Shown here in pieces: positions 8,579 through 16,351 of a stretch of DNA of 64,000 nt. Origin of the DNA: Azospirillum sp. OGB3 (GTDB lineage: Bacteria; Pseudomonadota; Alphaproteobacteria; Azospirillales; Azospirillaceae). Location of the stretch: NCBI RefSeq assembly GCF_014192915.1, contig NZ_JACHYN010000021.1, positions 1 through 64,000 of the forward strand, read 5' to 3'. Below the pieces are notes generated by a model. It did not search any database, was not told where the DNA came from, and was given only the letters and a program-made list of their open reading frames with translations. Each line of letters opens with the position of its first letter. Position 1 is the first letter of the stretch. Both the position numbers and the translations under genes were made by a program.

Positions 8579-10015
8579 TCACCGTTCCATCACGTCGTCG
8601 AGCGTCGCGGCGAGGTCGCCGGGCTCCACCGGCTTGTGCAGCAGACGGCAGCCGATGGCGCGGGCCTCGCGCAGCCGTTCCGGCGCCGTGTCGCCGGTGA
8701 TGATGACAACCGGCACCTCCCAGCGGCGGCGCACCATCTCGGCGACCGTGCGGCTCGTCTGTCCGCGCGGGAGCCGGTGGTCGGCGAGCAGCACATGGGG
8801 ACGGTTGCGCATCCGCGGGAGCCGGTCGGCCAGTTCCTCCGCCGACCCGACGGCGGTGACCCGGACACCCCAGCGCTTCAGCAGCATGGTCATGGCGTGG
8901 CGCACCCGCTCGTCGTCCTCCACCAGCAGCACCCGCCGTCCCTTGATCCGGTCCGAGGGGGACGACATCGCTGCCGCGCTGGTGGCGGCCGCGGCCATGG
9001 CGCGGGCGGCGGCGGTCAGGCGGTGGTCGGGTCCAGAGGGAAGGGGGGCGCGCGGAACGGTCACCGTGAAGACCGTGCCCCGCCCGACCTGCGACCGCAG
9101 GTCCAACGTCAGGCCGAGCAGCCGCGCTATGCGGGCCACCAGCGGCAGGCCGAGGCCGAAGCCCTTGACCGCGCTGCGCTCCGGGTTGTCGAGCTGGTGG
9201 AACTCCTCGAAGATGGCGGCGCGGGCGTCGGGAGGGATGCCCCGACCGTTGTCCCACACCTGGAACTCCAGCGCGCCGGGGCGCCGTCGGCATCCCAGAA
9301 GGACGCGCCGTCCGTTTCCCCCGCCGTGACGGATGGCGTTGGACAGCAGATGGGTCAGGATACGTTCCAGCAGCCGTCCGTCGGTCCGCACCGTCACGCC
9401 GCTGGGGTGGACGTGCAGACTCGTTCCCTCGGTCATCGCGCTCTCCCGGAACTCCTGGGCCAGACGGCGCATCAGCGCGTCGGGGCGGAATTCCGTGACC
9501 GCGATGTCCACCGCGCCGGCCTCCAGCCGGGCAAGGTCGAGAAGGCCGCTCAACATGGCGCCCAGGCTGTCGATGGAGGCCTGGAGCAGATCCGCCGCCT
9601 CCCTGGCCGACGGATTCGCGCCGACCGCGCCGCGCAGGATATGGGCGTAGAGAGCCGCGGCCTGGATCGGCTGGCGCAGGTCGTGGCTGGCGGCGGTCAG
9701 GAAACGCGCCTTTGCCCGGTCGGCACGCTCCGCCGTCTCGTGGGCGCGGCGCAACTCGTCCTCGCGGTCGGCGCGGCGGCCTTCGGCGCGGTTCAGACGG
9801 TCGTGGAGCCGGCCCATCTCGCGGCGCTGCTCAGCCAGTTCGGCGGCCAGACGCGCGCTTTCCTCGACCAGCCGGCCGGCGTCGCGCTGCAGACGGTCCG
9901 CGGTCCGAACCCCCTCGGCAAGGTTGCGGCTCAGCGCCTCCAGACTGTCCCGCAACGCCTTCCCGGTGGTTGACCCACCCTTGTCCTGTTCATCCGAATC
10001 CGCATGTTTCGTCAT
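8579..10015 (-). CDS. Cytosolic hybrid histidine kinase with C-terminal receiver domain
   Basis: The product has 478 residues and no membrane segment. Residues 15-105 are a charged coiled coil. The HisKA H-box is ASHDLRQP with H111. The ATPase domain has the N-box Asn near 226, G1 DNGRG (255-259) and G2 GFGLGL (285-290). A receiver domain runs from about 360 to 475 with an acidic pair near 367, phospho-acceptor D412 and K461. Kinases with the SHDLRQP H-box are a recognised group, some of which regulate periplasmic alcohol or quinoprotein dehydrogenases. The ATG at 10015 has GGAG at good spacing; an in-frame GTG lies at 10027. The gene is directly upstream of, and co-directional with, the broken cytochrome / Mo-dehydrogenase, so it may have controlled that lost system (inference). 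No sensory domain is recognised. Confidence 0.92.
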   Translation of the reverse strand: MTKHADSDEQDKGGSTTGKALRDSLEALSRNLAEGVRTADRLQRDAGRLVEESARLAAELAEQRREMGRLHDRLNRAEGRRADREDELRRAHETAERADRAKARFLTAASHDLRQPIQAAALYAHILRGAVGANPSAREAADLLQASIDSLGAMLSGLLDLARLEAGAVDIAVTEFRPDALMRRLAQEFRESAMTEGTSLHVHPSGVTVRTDGRLLERILTHLLSNAIRHGGGNGRRVLLGCRRRPGALEFQVWDNGRGIPPDARAAIFEEFHQLDNPERSAVKGFGLGLPLVARIARLLGLTLDLRSQVGRGTVFTVTVPRAPLPSGPDHRLTAAARAMAAAATSAAAMSSPSDRIKGRRVLLVEDDERVRHAMTMLLKRWGVRVTAVGSAEELADRLPRMRNRPHVLLADHRLPRGQTSRTVAEMVRRRWEVPVVIITGDTAPERLREARAIGCRLLHKPVEPGDLAATLDDVMER

Positions 10016-10452
10016 TGACGTCTCCACGATGGCCCCCGCTCACCGCCGCAAAACAACTTCCAGCTCAGAAATCCACGTACGTCAGCTCACAACAGCTCAG
10101 AACAGGAAATGTTTTCGGGCCGACAACGATTCACGCGGGTGCCCGCAGCGTTATCATCGTCCTCAGGGTGTCGGTTGCGGAGCAGCGACACGCATGCCCA
10201 AAAGTCCGGCACTCTGTCCGCATGTAACGTGTCCTGATAACGACGCGAAACGCGACCGATGGCACCGGAGCGGCCGCCGCGCTGTTGAATCCCAAGACAC
10301 CGTTCCGGTGCCGATACGGACCTCGTGGGGTAATCAGGTGGAGTTTCAAAGCGATAGGAGAACCCTGCGGTGAGGCGGAGCGGCCCTGCACCATCGCTCT
10401 CGCCCGCTGGCACGCTGATTGCTTTGTGAACAAACAGACGCAGGCTTCCACC
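10016..10452. other. Gene-free interval upstream of the hybrid kinase, with CAGCTCA repeats
   Basis: No convincing coding frame is seen on either strand. Three copies of CAGCTCA lie at 10061, 10083 and 10093, beside an ACGTACGT palindrome at 10075-10082. They are close to the kinase start on the minus strand and could be a regulator site or part of its leader. The remainder up to 10452 holds nothing recognisable. Confidence 0.5.
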
Positions 10453-10935
10453 ATGCGGGATGTTCTTGATCTTGTCCGTTTGGCAAACAATCTAACGTCC
10501 CGGCGCCTGCGCGGCCCGTGGCTGGTGCATTTGGAGGCAGGTTTGATCAACCCCATGATTACGGCCACCGCCGGCTGGTCCGAGGCGGTGGAGGAGCGGG
10601 CGCAGCGCTTGCTTCGCTATCAGGTCGGGACCGAAGGGCCGGAGGGCGATCCGGTAACCGTGCAGACCATGTTCGAGCGTTGCGGATTCACGCCGGTCGC
10701 CAGTGCCCGTTTCCTGATGTGCATCCCGCCTTTGACAGCGATGCATGAACTCACCAAAACCGTCATGCGCTTCCGCATTGACGGCGAGGCTTGCCCGGAC
10801 CCGGCGGGCATGGCGAAGGCCGCGTTGTCCTTTGCCGGGCGCGCGGTGGCGGTGCATGAGCTGCACCCGGAGCGCCGGTTCGTCGCCGGTGTCATCTCCA
10901 CCCTCCTTGGGTTGCAGGGAACCAGCCGGCGGTAG
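10453..10935 (+). CDS. Hypothetical 160-residue protein
   Basis: The frame from ATG 10453 shows GC-rich third positions typical of local genes, which supports it as coding. The product starts MRDVLDLVRLAN and is helical-looking, with no membrane segment or known motif. An in-frame GTG lies at 10426. Neither start has a clear ribosome-binding site, so the start is uncertain. I do not recognise the family. It stands alone between the kinase leader and the response regulator. Confidence 0.5.
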   Translation: MRDVLDLVRLANNLTSRRLRGPWLVHLEAGLINPMITATAGWSEAVEERAQRLLRYQVGTEGPEGDPVTVQTMFERCGFTPVASARFLMCIPPLTAMHELTKTVMRFRIDGEACPDPAGMAKAALSFAGRAVAVHELHPERRFVAGVISTLLGLQGTSRR

Positions 10936-11161
10936 CCTCCGGCGGGATGTCCGTTTCCGGCGGAGGACCAGGGACCGTGCGGCCTCGCGCGGTCCTTCGC
11001 CGTCCTCAGATGGGGAAAACCCCCCATTCTTTAAAAGTTGTAACCGTCCTTTGGTTGCTCGTTCGGCGGACTCGCTTTATCAGTGTCCGACTGTATGACC
11101 ATGGGCTGGTCCCACCAGCGCCTGGTCAGTTCCCCGGGCTCGGGCGAGGGAGGGTGCGGCG

Positions 11162-11566
11162 ATGGACCGGAAGCCGGTCGATTACGGGCAGTACAGCATC
11201 CTGGTCATCGAAGATCAGCCCTTCGTGCGCCGGACCATCATGCAGATCCTCTCTCAGATCGGCTTTCGCTCGATCGCCGAGGCCGACAACGGGGAAACCG
11301 GCATGCGGGAGTGCATCCGCGCCACCCCCGACGTGATCGTCTGCGACATCGACATGAAGCCGGTGTCCGGCTTGCAATTTCTGGCCGAACTGCGGGCCAG
11401 CGCGGAGGTGCGGAACCGCCGCACGCCGGTGGTCTTCCTGACCAACCACACGGAATCCGAAATCGTGAAGAAGGCCATGTCCCTGGGCGTCAACGGCTTC
11501 GTCGTGAAGCCGCCGTCCTTCGGCGCCCTGAAGGAGCGGGTGGACCGCCTGCTGGCCGGCAAATGA
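11162..11566 (+). CDS. Single-domain response regulator (CheY-like)
   Basis: A 134-residue receiver domain with no output domain. The acidic pocket is E17-D18, the phospho-acceptor is D62 in CDIDM, the conserved Thr is T94 and the Lys is K116 in VVKPP. It would act by phosphorylation-dependent protein contact or as a phosphorelay partner. The gene overlaps the next one by ATGA, so the two are translationally coupled. No kinase is adjacent on this strand; the hybrid kinase 1.1 kb upstream on the other strand is one possible partner (inference). Confidence 0.92.
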   Translation: MDRKPVDYGQYSILVIEDQPFVRRTIMQILSQIGFRSIAEADNGETGMRECIRATPDVIVCDIDMKPVSGLQFLAELRASAEVRNRRTPVVFLTNHTESEIVKKAMSLGVNGFVVKPPSFGALKERVDRLLAGK

Positions 11567-11937
11567 GGACGAGGATGGGGTGCGTGGTGTGGCGGGTGGT
11601 GCTGTGCGGCCTGGCGGTGTTGCCGCTGGCCGCCTGTTCGGGGGAGCCGGGCGAGGCCGACATGCGCAAGCTGGTGGAATCGCACACCCGGCGCGCGCTG
11701 GATGGCCAGGGGCAGGGCGGCTTCCGCGGGTTCGAAGGATTCCGCAAGCAGGGCTGCGTGGACACCAAATACCGCAACGGCGCCCCGAAGCCGGACGACA
11801 AGCAGTATGACTGCTATTACGCGGCGACCTTTGCGCCGCAGCCGGGCGCGACGGCGATGACGGTCAACGGCAAGGGACGCTTCACCCGCACCGACAAGGG
11901 CCTGACCTTCGAGGATCTCGGCGCCCAGCCGCGCTGA
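11563..11937 (+). CDS. Small predicted lipoprotein
   Basis: 124 residues from the ATG at 11563, which overlaps the preceding TGA. A second in-frame ATG at 11575 (MGCVVW) is equally possible. The hydrophobic stretch VVLCGLAVLPLAAC is a type II signal peptide with lipobox LAAC. The mature part is polar with three further cysteines (one in KQGCVDTKY, one in YDCYY). No known domain is recognised. Coupling to the receiver gene suggests shared regulation, although the products would be in different compartments. Confidence 0.8.
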   Translation: MRTRMGCVVWRVVLCGLAVLPLAACSGEPGEADMRKLVESHTRRALDGQGQGGFRGFEGFRKQGCVDTKYRNGAPKPDDKQYDCYYAATFAPQPGATAMTVNGKGRFTRTDKGLTFEDLGAQPR

Positions 11938-11962
11938 CAAGCCGGCAATCCAACACTGTCTG

Positions 11963-12004
11963 GAAAAGGAAACGGCCGGTCATGACCTTGTCATGAGCCG
12001 GCCG
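11963..12004 (-). terminator. Rho-independent terminator of tRNA-Tyr
   Basis: Arms CGGCCGGTCATGA (11973-11985) and TCATGAGCCGGCCG (11991-12004) pair with one bulged base around a 5-nt loop. On the minus strand the hairpin is followed by TTTCCTTTTCC. Confidence 0.75.
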
Positions 12005-12011
12005 CGTCAGA

Positions 12012-12097
12012 TGGTGGAAGGGGCTGGATTTGAACCAGCGTACGCTTACGCGGGCAGATTTACAGTCTGCTGCCTTTAACCACTCGGCCACCCTTCC
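12012..12097 (-). tRNA. tRNA-Tyr (anticodon GUA)
   Basis: The minus strand folds as a class II tRNA. The acceptor stem is GGAAGGG with CCCTTCC, the anticodon loop is CTGTAAA with anticodon GTA, there is a long variable arm around CCCGCGTAAGCG, and the T-loop is GGTTCAAATCC. CCA is encoded at 12014-12012. Confidence 0.97.
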
Positions 12098-12246
12098 GCT
12101 GATGCTTGACGCGACCATCGGAGACCTGCCGTTCATCGGGCCTTGCTTGGCCTTCCGTCTGGCGGGTGGCGTTATCTAACGGGTAGCGGCCCTCCGGTCA
12201 AGCGGCTTTCTTCACCGGCCGCGCATCTTTGTTCAGGCGCCTTCGT

Positions 12247-12891
12247 TCAGCCGCCCTCGCCACGGGCCACGCGGGCCAGGGCGCTCAGCGGGTCGCCGTC
12301 CTCCGCGCTGAAGCAGGCGCTGAAGTCGTCGCACACCTCGCAGTTCGGGGATTTGCAGAGCATCAGCCCCTCCCGTTCGCAGAGCTGGCGGTAGAAGAAC
12401 TTCTTCCACTTCATGTCGCCGCTGTTCAAAGCGACCAGCGACGGGAAATGGCGGCGGAACATGGCGTTCAGCTCCCGCCGGTTGGCGAAGCCCATGTCCT
12501 GCCAGAGATGGTTCGGCCCCAGGGCGCGGCGGGCGACGATGGCGGCCAGCCACTCCTCCTCGACGGTGCCGGCGGCGCGGTGGTCGAGCAGGAAGGCCCG
12601 GAGGTCCTCTTCCTCGATGGCGTCCTCGCCGCTGCCGTCCGGCAGGGTGGGGAGGAGATGGGCGAAGCCTGCCGCGTGCCGCCGGATCAGCTCGGCCAGC
12701 GCCTCGCGCTCCAGCCCCAACGAGGCGGTGAGGCCGCCGGGATGCTGCGCGGCCAGCCCGACGATGCGGCTGAACAGCAGCCGGTCGAGAGCCGGACCGT
12801 CCGGAACGCCGTCCAGGGCGTCGGCGGGTGGCTGGGCGGGGAAGGCCGGGGCCGGATCGGCGCTGCGGGCAATCACGCTGTCGGCAATCAT
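12247..12891 (-). CDS. nifQ: NifQ, molybdenum donor for FeMo-cofactor synthesis
   Basis: 214 residues. The C-terminal half carries the NifQ signature: NHLWQDMGFANR, MKWKKFFYRQL, and the cysteine cluster C179-x4-C184-x2-C187-x5-C193, preceded by C171. In known NifQ proteins these cysteines bind a Mo-Fe-S cluster that supplies molybdenum to the NifEN/NifH stage of FeMo-co assembly. The N-terminal 60 residues are variable. The ATG at 12891 is chosen (GGGAG 10 nt upstream); a TTG at 12948 is in frame. No sigma-54 or NifA site is evident just upstream. A CoxG-like gene precedes it on the same strand, about 120 nt away. No other nif gene is in the window. Confidence 0.95.
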   Translation of the reverse strand: MIADSVIARSADPAPAFPAQPPADALDGVPDGPALDRLLFSRIVGLAAQHPGGLTASLGLEREALAELIRRHAAGFAHLLPTLPDGSGEDAIEEEDLRAFLLDHRAAGTVEEEWLAAIVARRALGPNHLWQDMGFANRRELNAMFRRHFPSLVALNSGDMKWKKFFYRQLCEREGLMLCKSPNCEVCDDFSACFSAEDGDPLSALARVARGEGG

Positions 12892-13011
12892 GGTCGGCGA
12901 ACTCCCGCATCGGGGGGTTGTTCGGTCATGGCCATGATGGTGGATCAAATTCCCGCAACTGCGAAGTGGTTTTTTTGCGGGTGCGTTGTCGGGGCCTGCC
13001 GAGCGTCCGGC

Positions 13012-13455
13012 TCAGCCGTTCAGGACCTCCGCCGTGAAGCGCTCGAAGAAGCCGTCGATGACGCGGTCGGCCTTGGCCTTGACCAGCTTGACCGCCAGCC
13101 GCCCGACGGCGCCGCCCAGCGCCGCAGCGAGGGTGAAGGACAGGTGGGTGTGGCCGTCCACCTCCTCCAGCGTGATGCGGGCCTCGCCCTTGACCGCCCC
13201 GGCGAGGCCGCCCTTGCCCTCGGCGTAGAGGATGTAGAAGCGCGGCGCGTCCTCCGGCGCCACCCGGACGTTGCCGGCGAAGCGCGCGTTCAGCGGCCCG
13301 ACCGTGGCGCGCACGCGCGCGGTGTATTCGGTGGGCGACAGCCGGTCCATCTCCTCCAGCACCGGGATGCAGCGTTGCAGCACGGCGGGATCGCACAGCG
13401 CGGTGAAGACCCGCTCGCGCGCCGCCGGAATCCGGTACTGGCCGTTCAGTTCCAT
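13012..13455 (-). CDS. CoxG-like SRPBCC-family protein
   Basis: 147 residues, one START/SRPBCC fold typical of carbon monoxide dehydrogenase subunit G: MELNGQYRIPA start, VFTALCDPAVLQRCIP, a middle ARVRATVGPLNARF, and a hydrophobic C-terminal helix with LVKAKADRVIDGFFERF. CoxG proteins help recruit or mature Mo-containing CO dehydrogenases or bind lipids; the specific role here is unknown because no cox genes are near. It precedes nifQ on the same strand and may be co-transcribed with it. Confidence 0.85.
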   Translation of the reverse strand: MELNGQYRIPAARERVFTALCDPAVLQRCIPVLEEMDRLSPTEYTARVRATVGPLNARFAGNVRVAPEDAPRFYILYAEGKGGLAGAVKGEARITLEEVDGHTHLSFTLAAALGGAVGRLAVKLVKAKADRVIDGFFERFTAEVLNG

Positions 13456-13564
13456 GGATCACCTGTTGTTGGTCGGGCCTGTTGCTGGGCCGGAAACGCC
13501 AAGCGATTTGGTGTATGGATGACCCGCTTCCAAGACGCGCAATTGAGCACGGAGGGCGACAAAC

Positions 13565-13984
13565 ATGCGGCAGGCCGTTACGACGCTGACCACCCGCACC
13601 CACGGCCAGGGCTTGGTCGAGGTGACCGAGCCGGTGGCCCGCTGGGTCGCCGCCCAGGGCATGGAGACCGGTCTGCTGACCGTCTTCTGCCGGCACACCT
13701 CGGCCTCGCTGGTCATCCAGGAGAACGCCGACCCGAGCGTGCGCGGCGATTTGGAGCGCTTCTTCAAGCGGCTGGTGCCGGAAGACCCCGCGCTCTACGA
13801 CCACATCCTGGAGGGGCCGGACGACATGCCCGCCCACATCCGCAGCGCGCTGACCACGGTCCAGCTCTCCATCCCCGTGCTGGAGGGGCGGATGGCGCTG
13901 GGCACCTGGCAGGGCATCTACCTGTTCGAGCACCGTCGCCGGCCCCACGAGCGGACCCTGGCGCTGCATCTGCTGGGCGAATGA
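13565..13984 (+). CDS. YjbQ family (UPF0047) protein
   Basis: 139 residues, the usual length for the family. Key motifs are FCRHTSASLVIQENADPSV, an acidic GPDDMPAHI segment and a C-terminal GTWQGIYLFEHR. Conserved His and Asp residues form the phosphate/metal pocket of this trimeric family. Members have weak thiamine-phosphate synthase activity, but the physiological role is uncertain. It converges on the DUF1232 gene with a 19-nt gap. Confidence 0.93.
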   Translation: MRQAVTTLTTRTHGQGLVEVTEPVARWVAAQGMETGLLTVFCRHTSASLVIQENADPSVRGDLERFFKRLVPEDPALYDHILEGPDDMPAHIRSALTTVQLSIPVLEGRMALGTWQGIYLFEHRRRPHERTLALHLLGE

Positions 13985-14003
13985 GGACGAAGCGCCCGCG
14001 CGT

Positions 14004-14393
14004 CTAGCCCAGCCAGCCCGCGAGATAGGGTTCGAGCCACCAGAACAGGGCGACGGCGGCGACCAGCCAGATCCCGACCATCAGCGCGGCGGCGGCGTAG
14101 CTGACCGGCCGGTCGACCAGCCGGGCGGCGCTGGCGCGATGCTCCTCCAGCACCTCCGCCGGGATCAGACGGATGACCAGCAGGATGCCGAGCGGCACGA
14201 TCAGCAGATCGTCCAGATAGCCCAGGACCGGCACGAAGTCGGGGATCAGGTCGATGGGGCTGAGCGCGTAAGCCGCCACTGCGGCGGCGGCCACGCGGGC
14301 GTACCACGGCGTCCGCGGGTCGCGCGCGGCCAGATAGAGCGCGATCACGTCGCGCTTGATCCGCCGCGCCCAACCCTTCGCCGCCGCCAGCAT
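14004..14393 (-). CDS. YkvA-like DUF1232 membrane protein
   Basis: 129 residues. The DUF1232 core is LSPIDLIPDFVPVLGYLDD (about residues 45-63), followed by a hydrophobic helix (LLIVPLGILLVIRLIP) and a second C-terminal one (LMVGIWLVAAVALFWWL). The ATG at 14393 lies 11 nt after the stop of the upstream transglycosylase gene, with GGCAGG as ribosome-binding site, so the two form an operon. The function of the family is unknown. Confidence 0.9.
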   Translation of the reverse strand: MLAAAKGWARRIKRDVIALYLAARDPRTPWYARVAAAAVAAYALSPIDLIPDFVPVLGYLDDLLIVPLGILLVIRLIPAEVLEEHRASAARLVDRPVSYAAAALMVGIWLVAAVALFWWLEPYLAGWLG

Positions 14394-14404
14394 CCGGCCT
14401 GCCG

Positions 14405-15715
14405 TCAGCCCGCCGCCGGGGCGGGTGCCGCGGACTGGCGCAGCCGCTCCAGCAGGGTCTTGGTGGCGAAGCCGTCCGGCACGGCGCCGATCGACTGCTG
14501 GAAGCGGCGCACGGCGTTGCGGGTGTTGGCGCCGACGATGCCGTCCGCCGTCCCCGGCTCCATGCCCAGCAAGGCCAGCCGCTCCTGAAGCTCGATCCGC
14601 TCGTCGCGGCTCAGCGCCGGTTCGTGGCGCGGCCAGCTTCCCTGCACGCCGGAGCGGCCGGCGAGACGGTCGGACAGCAGCGCCACCGCCAGCGCGTAGC
14701 TGGTCGAGGGGTTGTACTTCATGATCGCCCGGAAATTTTCCCGGACCAGGAAGGCGGGCCCCTGCGCCCCGGCGAGCATCAGGACGGCGGCCCGCTCCTC
14801 CTCGCCGCCGCTCAGCTCGCCGCCGGTGACCGGGCGGACGCCGAGGCGGCGCCATTCGGACACCGGCTTGCTGATGTTGTACTCGGCCTGCTCGTAGGGG
14901 AAGCCGGCGGGCAGGGTGACCTCCTCGCCCCAGCGCTCCCCGGTGCGCCAGCCGTTGGCCTGCACGAACTTGGCGGTGGAGGCGAAGACGTCGGGCAGGC
15001 TGCCCCAGATGTCGCGCCGGCCGTCGCCGTCCTCGTCGGTGGCGTGCTTCAGGAAGATGGTCGGCATGAACTGGGTCTGGCCCATGGCGCCGGCCCAGGA
15101 GCCGCTCATCCGCTCCGGAGGGATGTCGCCGCTGTCGAGGATGCGCAGGGCGGCCAGCAGCTCCGTCCGGAAGTAGCTGGCGCGGCGGCCCTCGTAGGCC
15201 AGCGTGGTCAGCGCGTCGACGACCGAGAAGCCGCCGGTGACGTTGCCGAAATCGGTCTCCACGCCCCAGAAGGCCACCAGGATCTCCGCCGGAACGCCGG
15301 AGCGCTGGCTGATGCGACGCAGCAGCGCGCCGTTGTCCTGGATGCGCTGGCGCCCGGCCTGGATGCGGCGGTCGTTGACCGCGCTGTCCAGATACTGCCA
15401 GGGCTGGCGGTTGAACTCCGGCTGGGAGGAATCCAGCTCGACCACCCGGTCCGACAGCTTCACGTTGGCGAAGGCGCGGTCGAAGGTCTGGGCGCGGATG
15501 CCCTGGCCGAGCGCCTCGGCGCGCAGGGCCTTCAGCCAGTCGGCGAAGCTGACGGCGGGCTGGACCGGGGCCACGCTGGCCGGGGCGGCGGCCGTCGCCT
15601 TCGCGGTTCCGGACGTGGTGGTGGCCGATACGGGCGGGGCGCCCGTCGTCTGGCAGCCGGCCAGGATCGTGGTGGCGAGCAGGAGGCGGACGGGAAGGGA
15701 CAGCAGGGGGCGCAT
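14405..15715 (-). CDS. MltB-type lytic murein transglycosylase lipoprotein
   Basis: 436 residues. An N-terminal type II signal with lipobox ILAGC is followed by an Ala/Thr-rich linker. The SLT_2/MltB catalytic domain spans about 75-365: the likely catalytic Glu is in FWGVETDFG, with GAMGQTQFMP and an NPSTSYALAVALL motif. A peptidoglycan-binding domain (LGMEPGTADGIVGANTRNAV) is at the C-terminus. It cleaves glycan strands, producing 1,6-anhydromuramyl ends, at the outer membrane. Start 15715 (MRPLLSLP) is chosen because it gives a proper lipoprotein signal; a GTG/ATG-like extension to 15775 is less likely. It is followed by the DUF1232 gene. Confidence 0.93.
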   Translation of the reverse strand: MRPLLSLPVRLLLATTILAGCQTTGAPPVSATTTSGTAKATAAAPASVAPVQPAVSFADWLKALRAEALGQGIRAQTFDRAFANVKLSDRVVELDSSQPEFNRQPWQYLDSAVNDRRIQAGRQRIQDNGALLRRISQRSGVPAEILVAFWGVETDFGNVTGGFSVVDALTTLAYEGRRASYFRTELLAALRILDSGDIPPERMSGSWAGAMGQTQFMPTIFLKHATDEDGDGRRDIWGSLPDVFASTAKFVQANGWRTGERWGEEVTLPAGFPYEQAEYNISKPVSEWRRLGVRPVTGGELSGGEEERAAVLMLAGAQGPAFLVRENFRAIMKYNPSTSYALAVALLSDRLAGRSGVQGSWPRHEPALSRDERIELQERLALLGMEPGTADGIVGANTRNAVRRFQQSIGAVPDGFATKTLLERLRQSAAPAPAAG

Positions 15716-15966
15716 GCGCTCTCGTGACCAACAGGGAAAAGCTGTGCCGGAGCCTAGGACGGACGGCCCTTTCACTCAACGGACAAGTTCAGGAAAGACG
15801 CCTGAACAGGCGTCCAAGCAACCGTCCAAGAACCGTCCAGGCAGCCAGGGCTTGACCGTGAACAAAACTTGAACAAACGGGCTGAAATCCCCATATCCAG
15901 GGCATTCCGAAACCAGAGACGAGACGTTCGCGGCCCGCCCCCGGCGCGCCGCCGAGAGGGTTCGCC

Positions 15967-16317
15967 ATGCCGTACTTTCCCACCATCGACCTCACCCCGC
16001 AGGTGTCCCTGATGCTGGCGCGGGGCGCTCTGCGCCTGAATCCCGGCCAGTGGGTGCGCGGTCCGAAGGGGCATGGCCGCTACCTGCGCACCGATCCGCG
16101 GACCGGCACCACCTATGTGAGCTGGCTGCGCCCCGGCGACGATTGGGAAACCGCGTCGCAGCGCTTCAGCCGGGCCTGCCGGAAGGGCTTCATCGGACGC
16201 TACCGCGGCGGCTACGAGGCGGAGAAGGCGCGACGGGAGATGGCCCGCCTGATCGCCGACGCTGACCACGCCGGTGGCGTTCCAATGCGGGACGAGCGGC
16301 AGCCGACGCTGTTCTAA
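15967..16317 (+). CDS. Hypothetical 116-residue protein
   Basis: Starts MPYFPTIDLTP with GAGAGGG at good spacing. The centre (NPGQWVRGPKGHGRYLRTD, then TYVSWLRPGD) is basic and aromatic and could bind nucleic acid; there is no signal peptide or membrane segment. The C-terminal PTLF is reminiscent of a sliding-clamp-type or terminal tag motif, but that is weak. I do not recognise the family. It is followed 34 nt later by the DUF72 gene. Confidence 0.75.
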   Translation: MPYFPTIDLTPQVSLMLARGALRLNPGQWVRGPKGHGRYLRTDPRTGTTYVSWLRPGDDWETASQRFSRACRKGFIGRYRGGYEAEKARREMARLIADADHAGGVPMRDERQPTLF

Positions 16318-16351
16318 GGCGGGAACGCACACGCCCAGGGAGAGCAGAGGC

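Noticed and set aside
10087..10413. Minus-strand open frame of 108 codons in the gap upstream of the kinase
   Set aside because: No ribosome site, no family, and base composition by codon position is not gene-like.
12892..13011. Search for a NifA/sigma-54 promoter in front of nifQ
   Set aside because: No TGGCAC-N5-TTGC or TGT-N10-ACA match is present on the minus strand in this gap.
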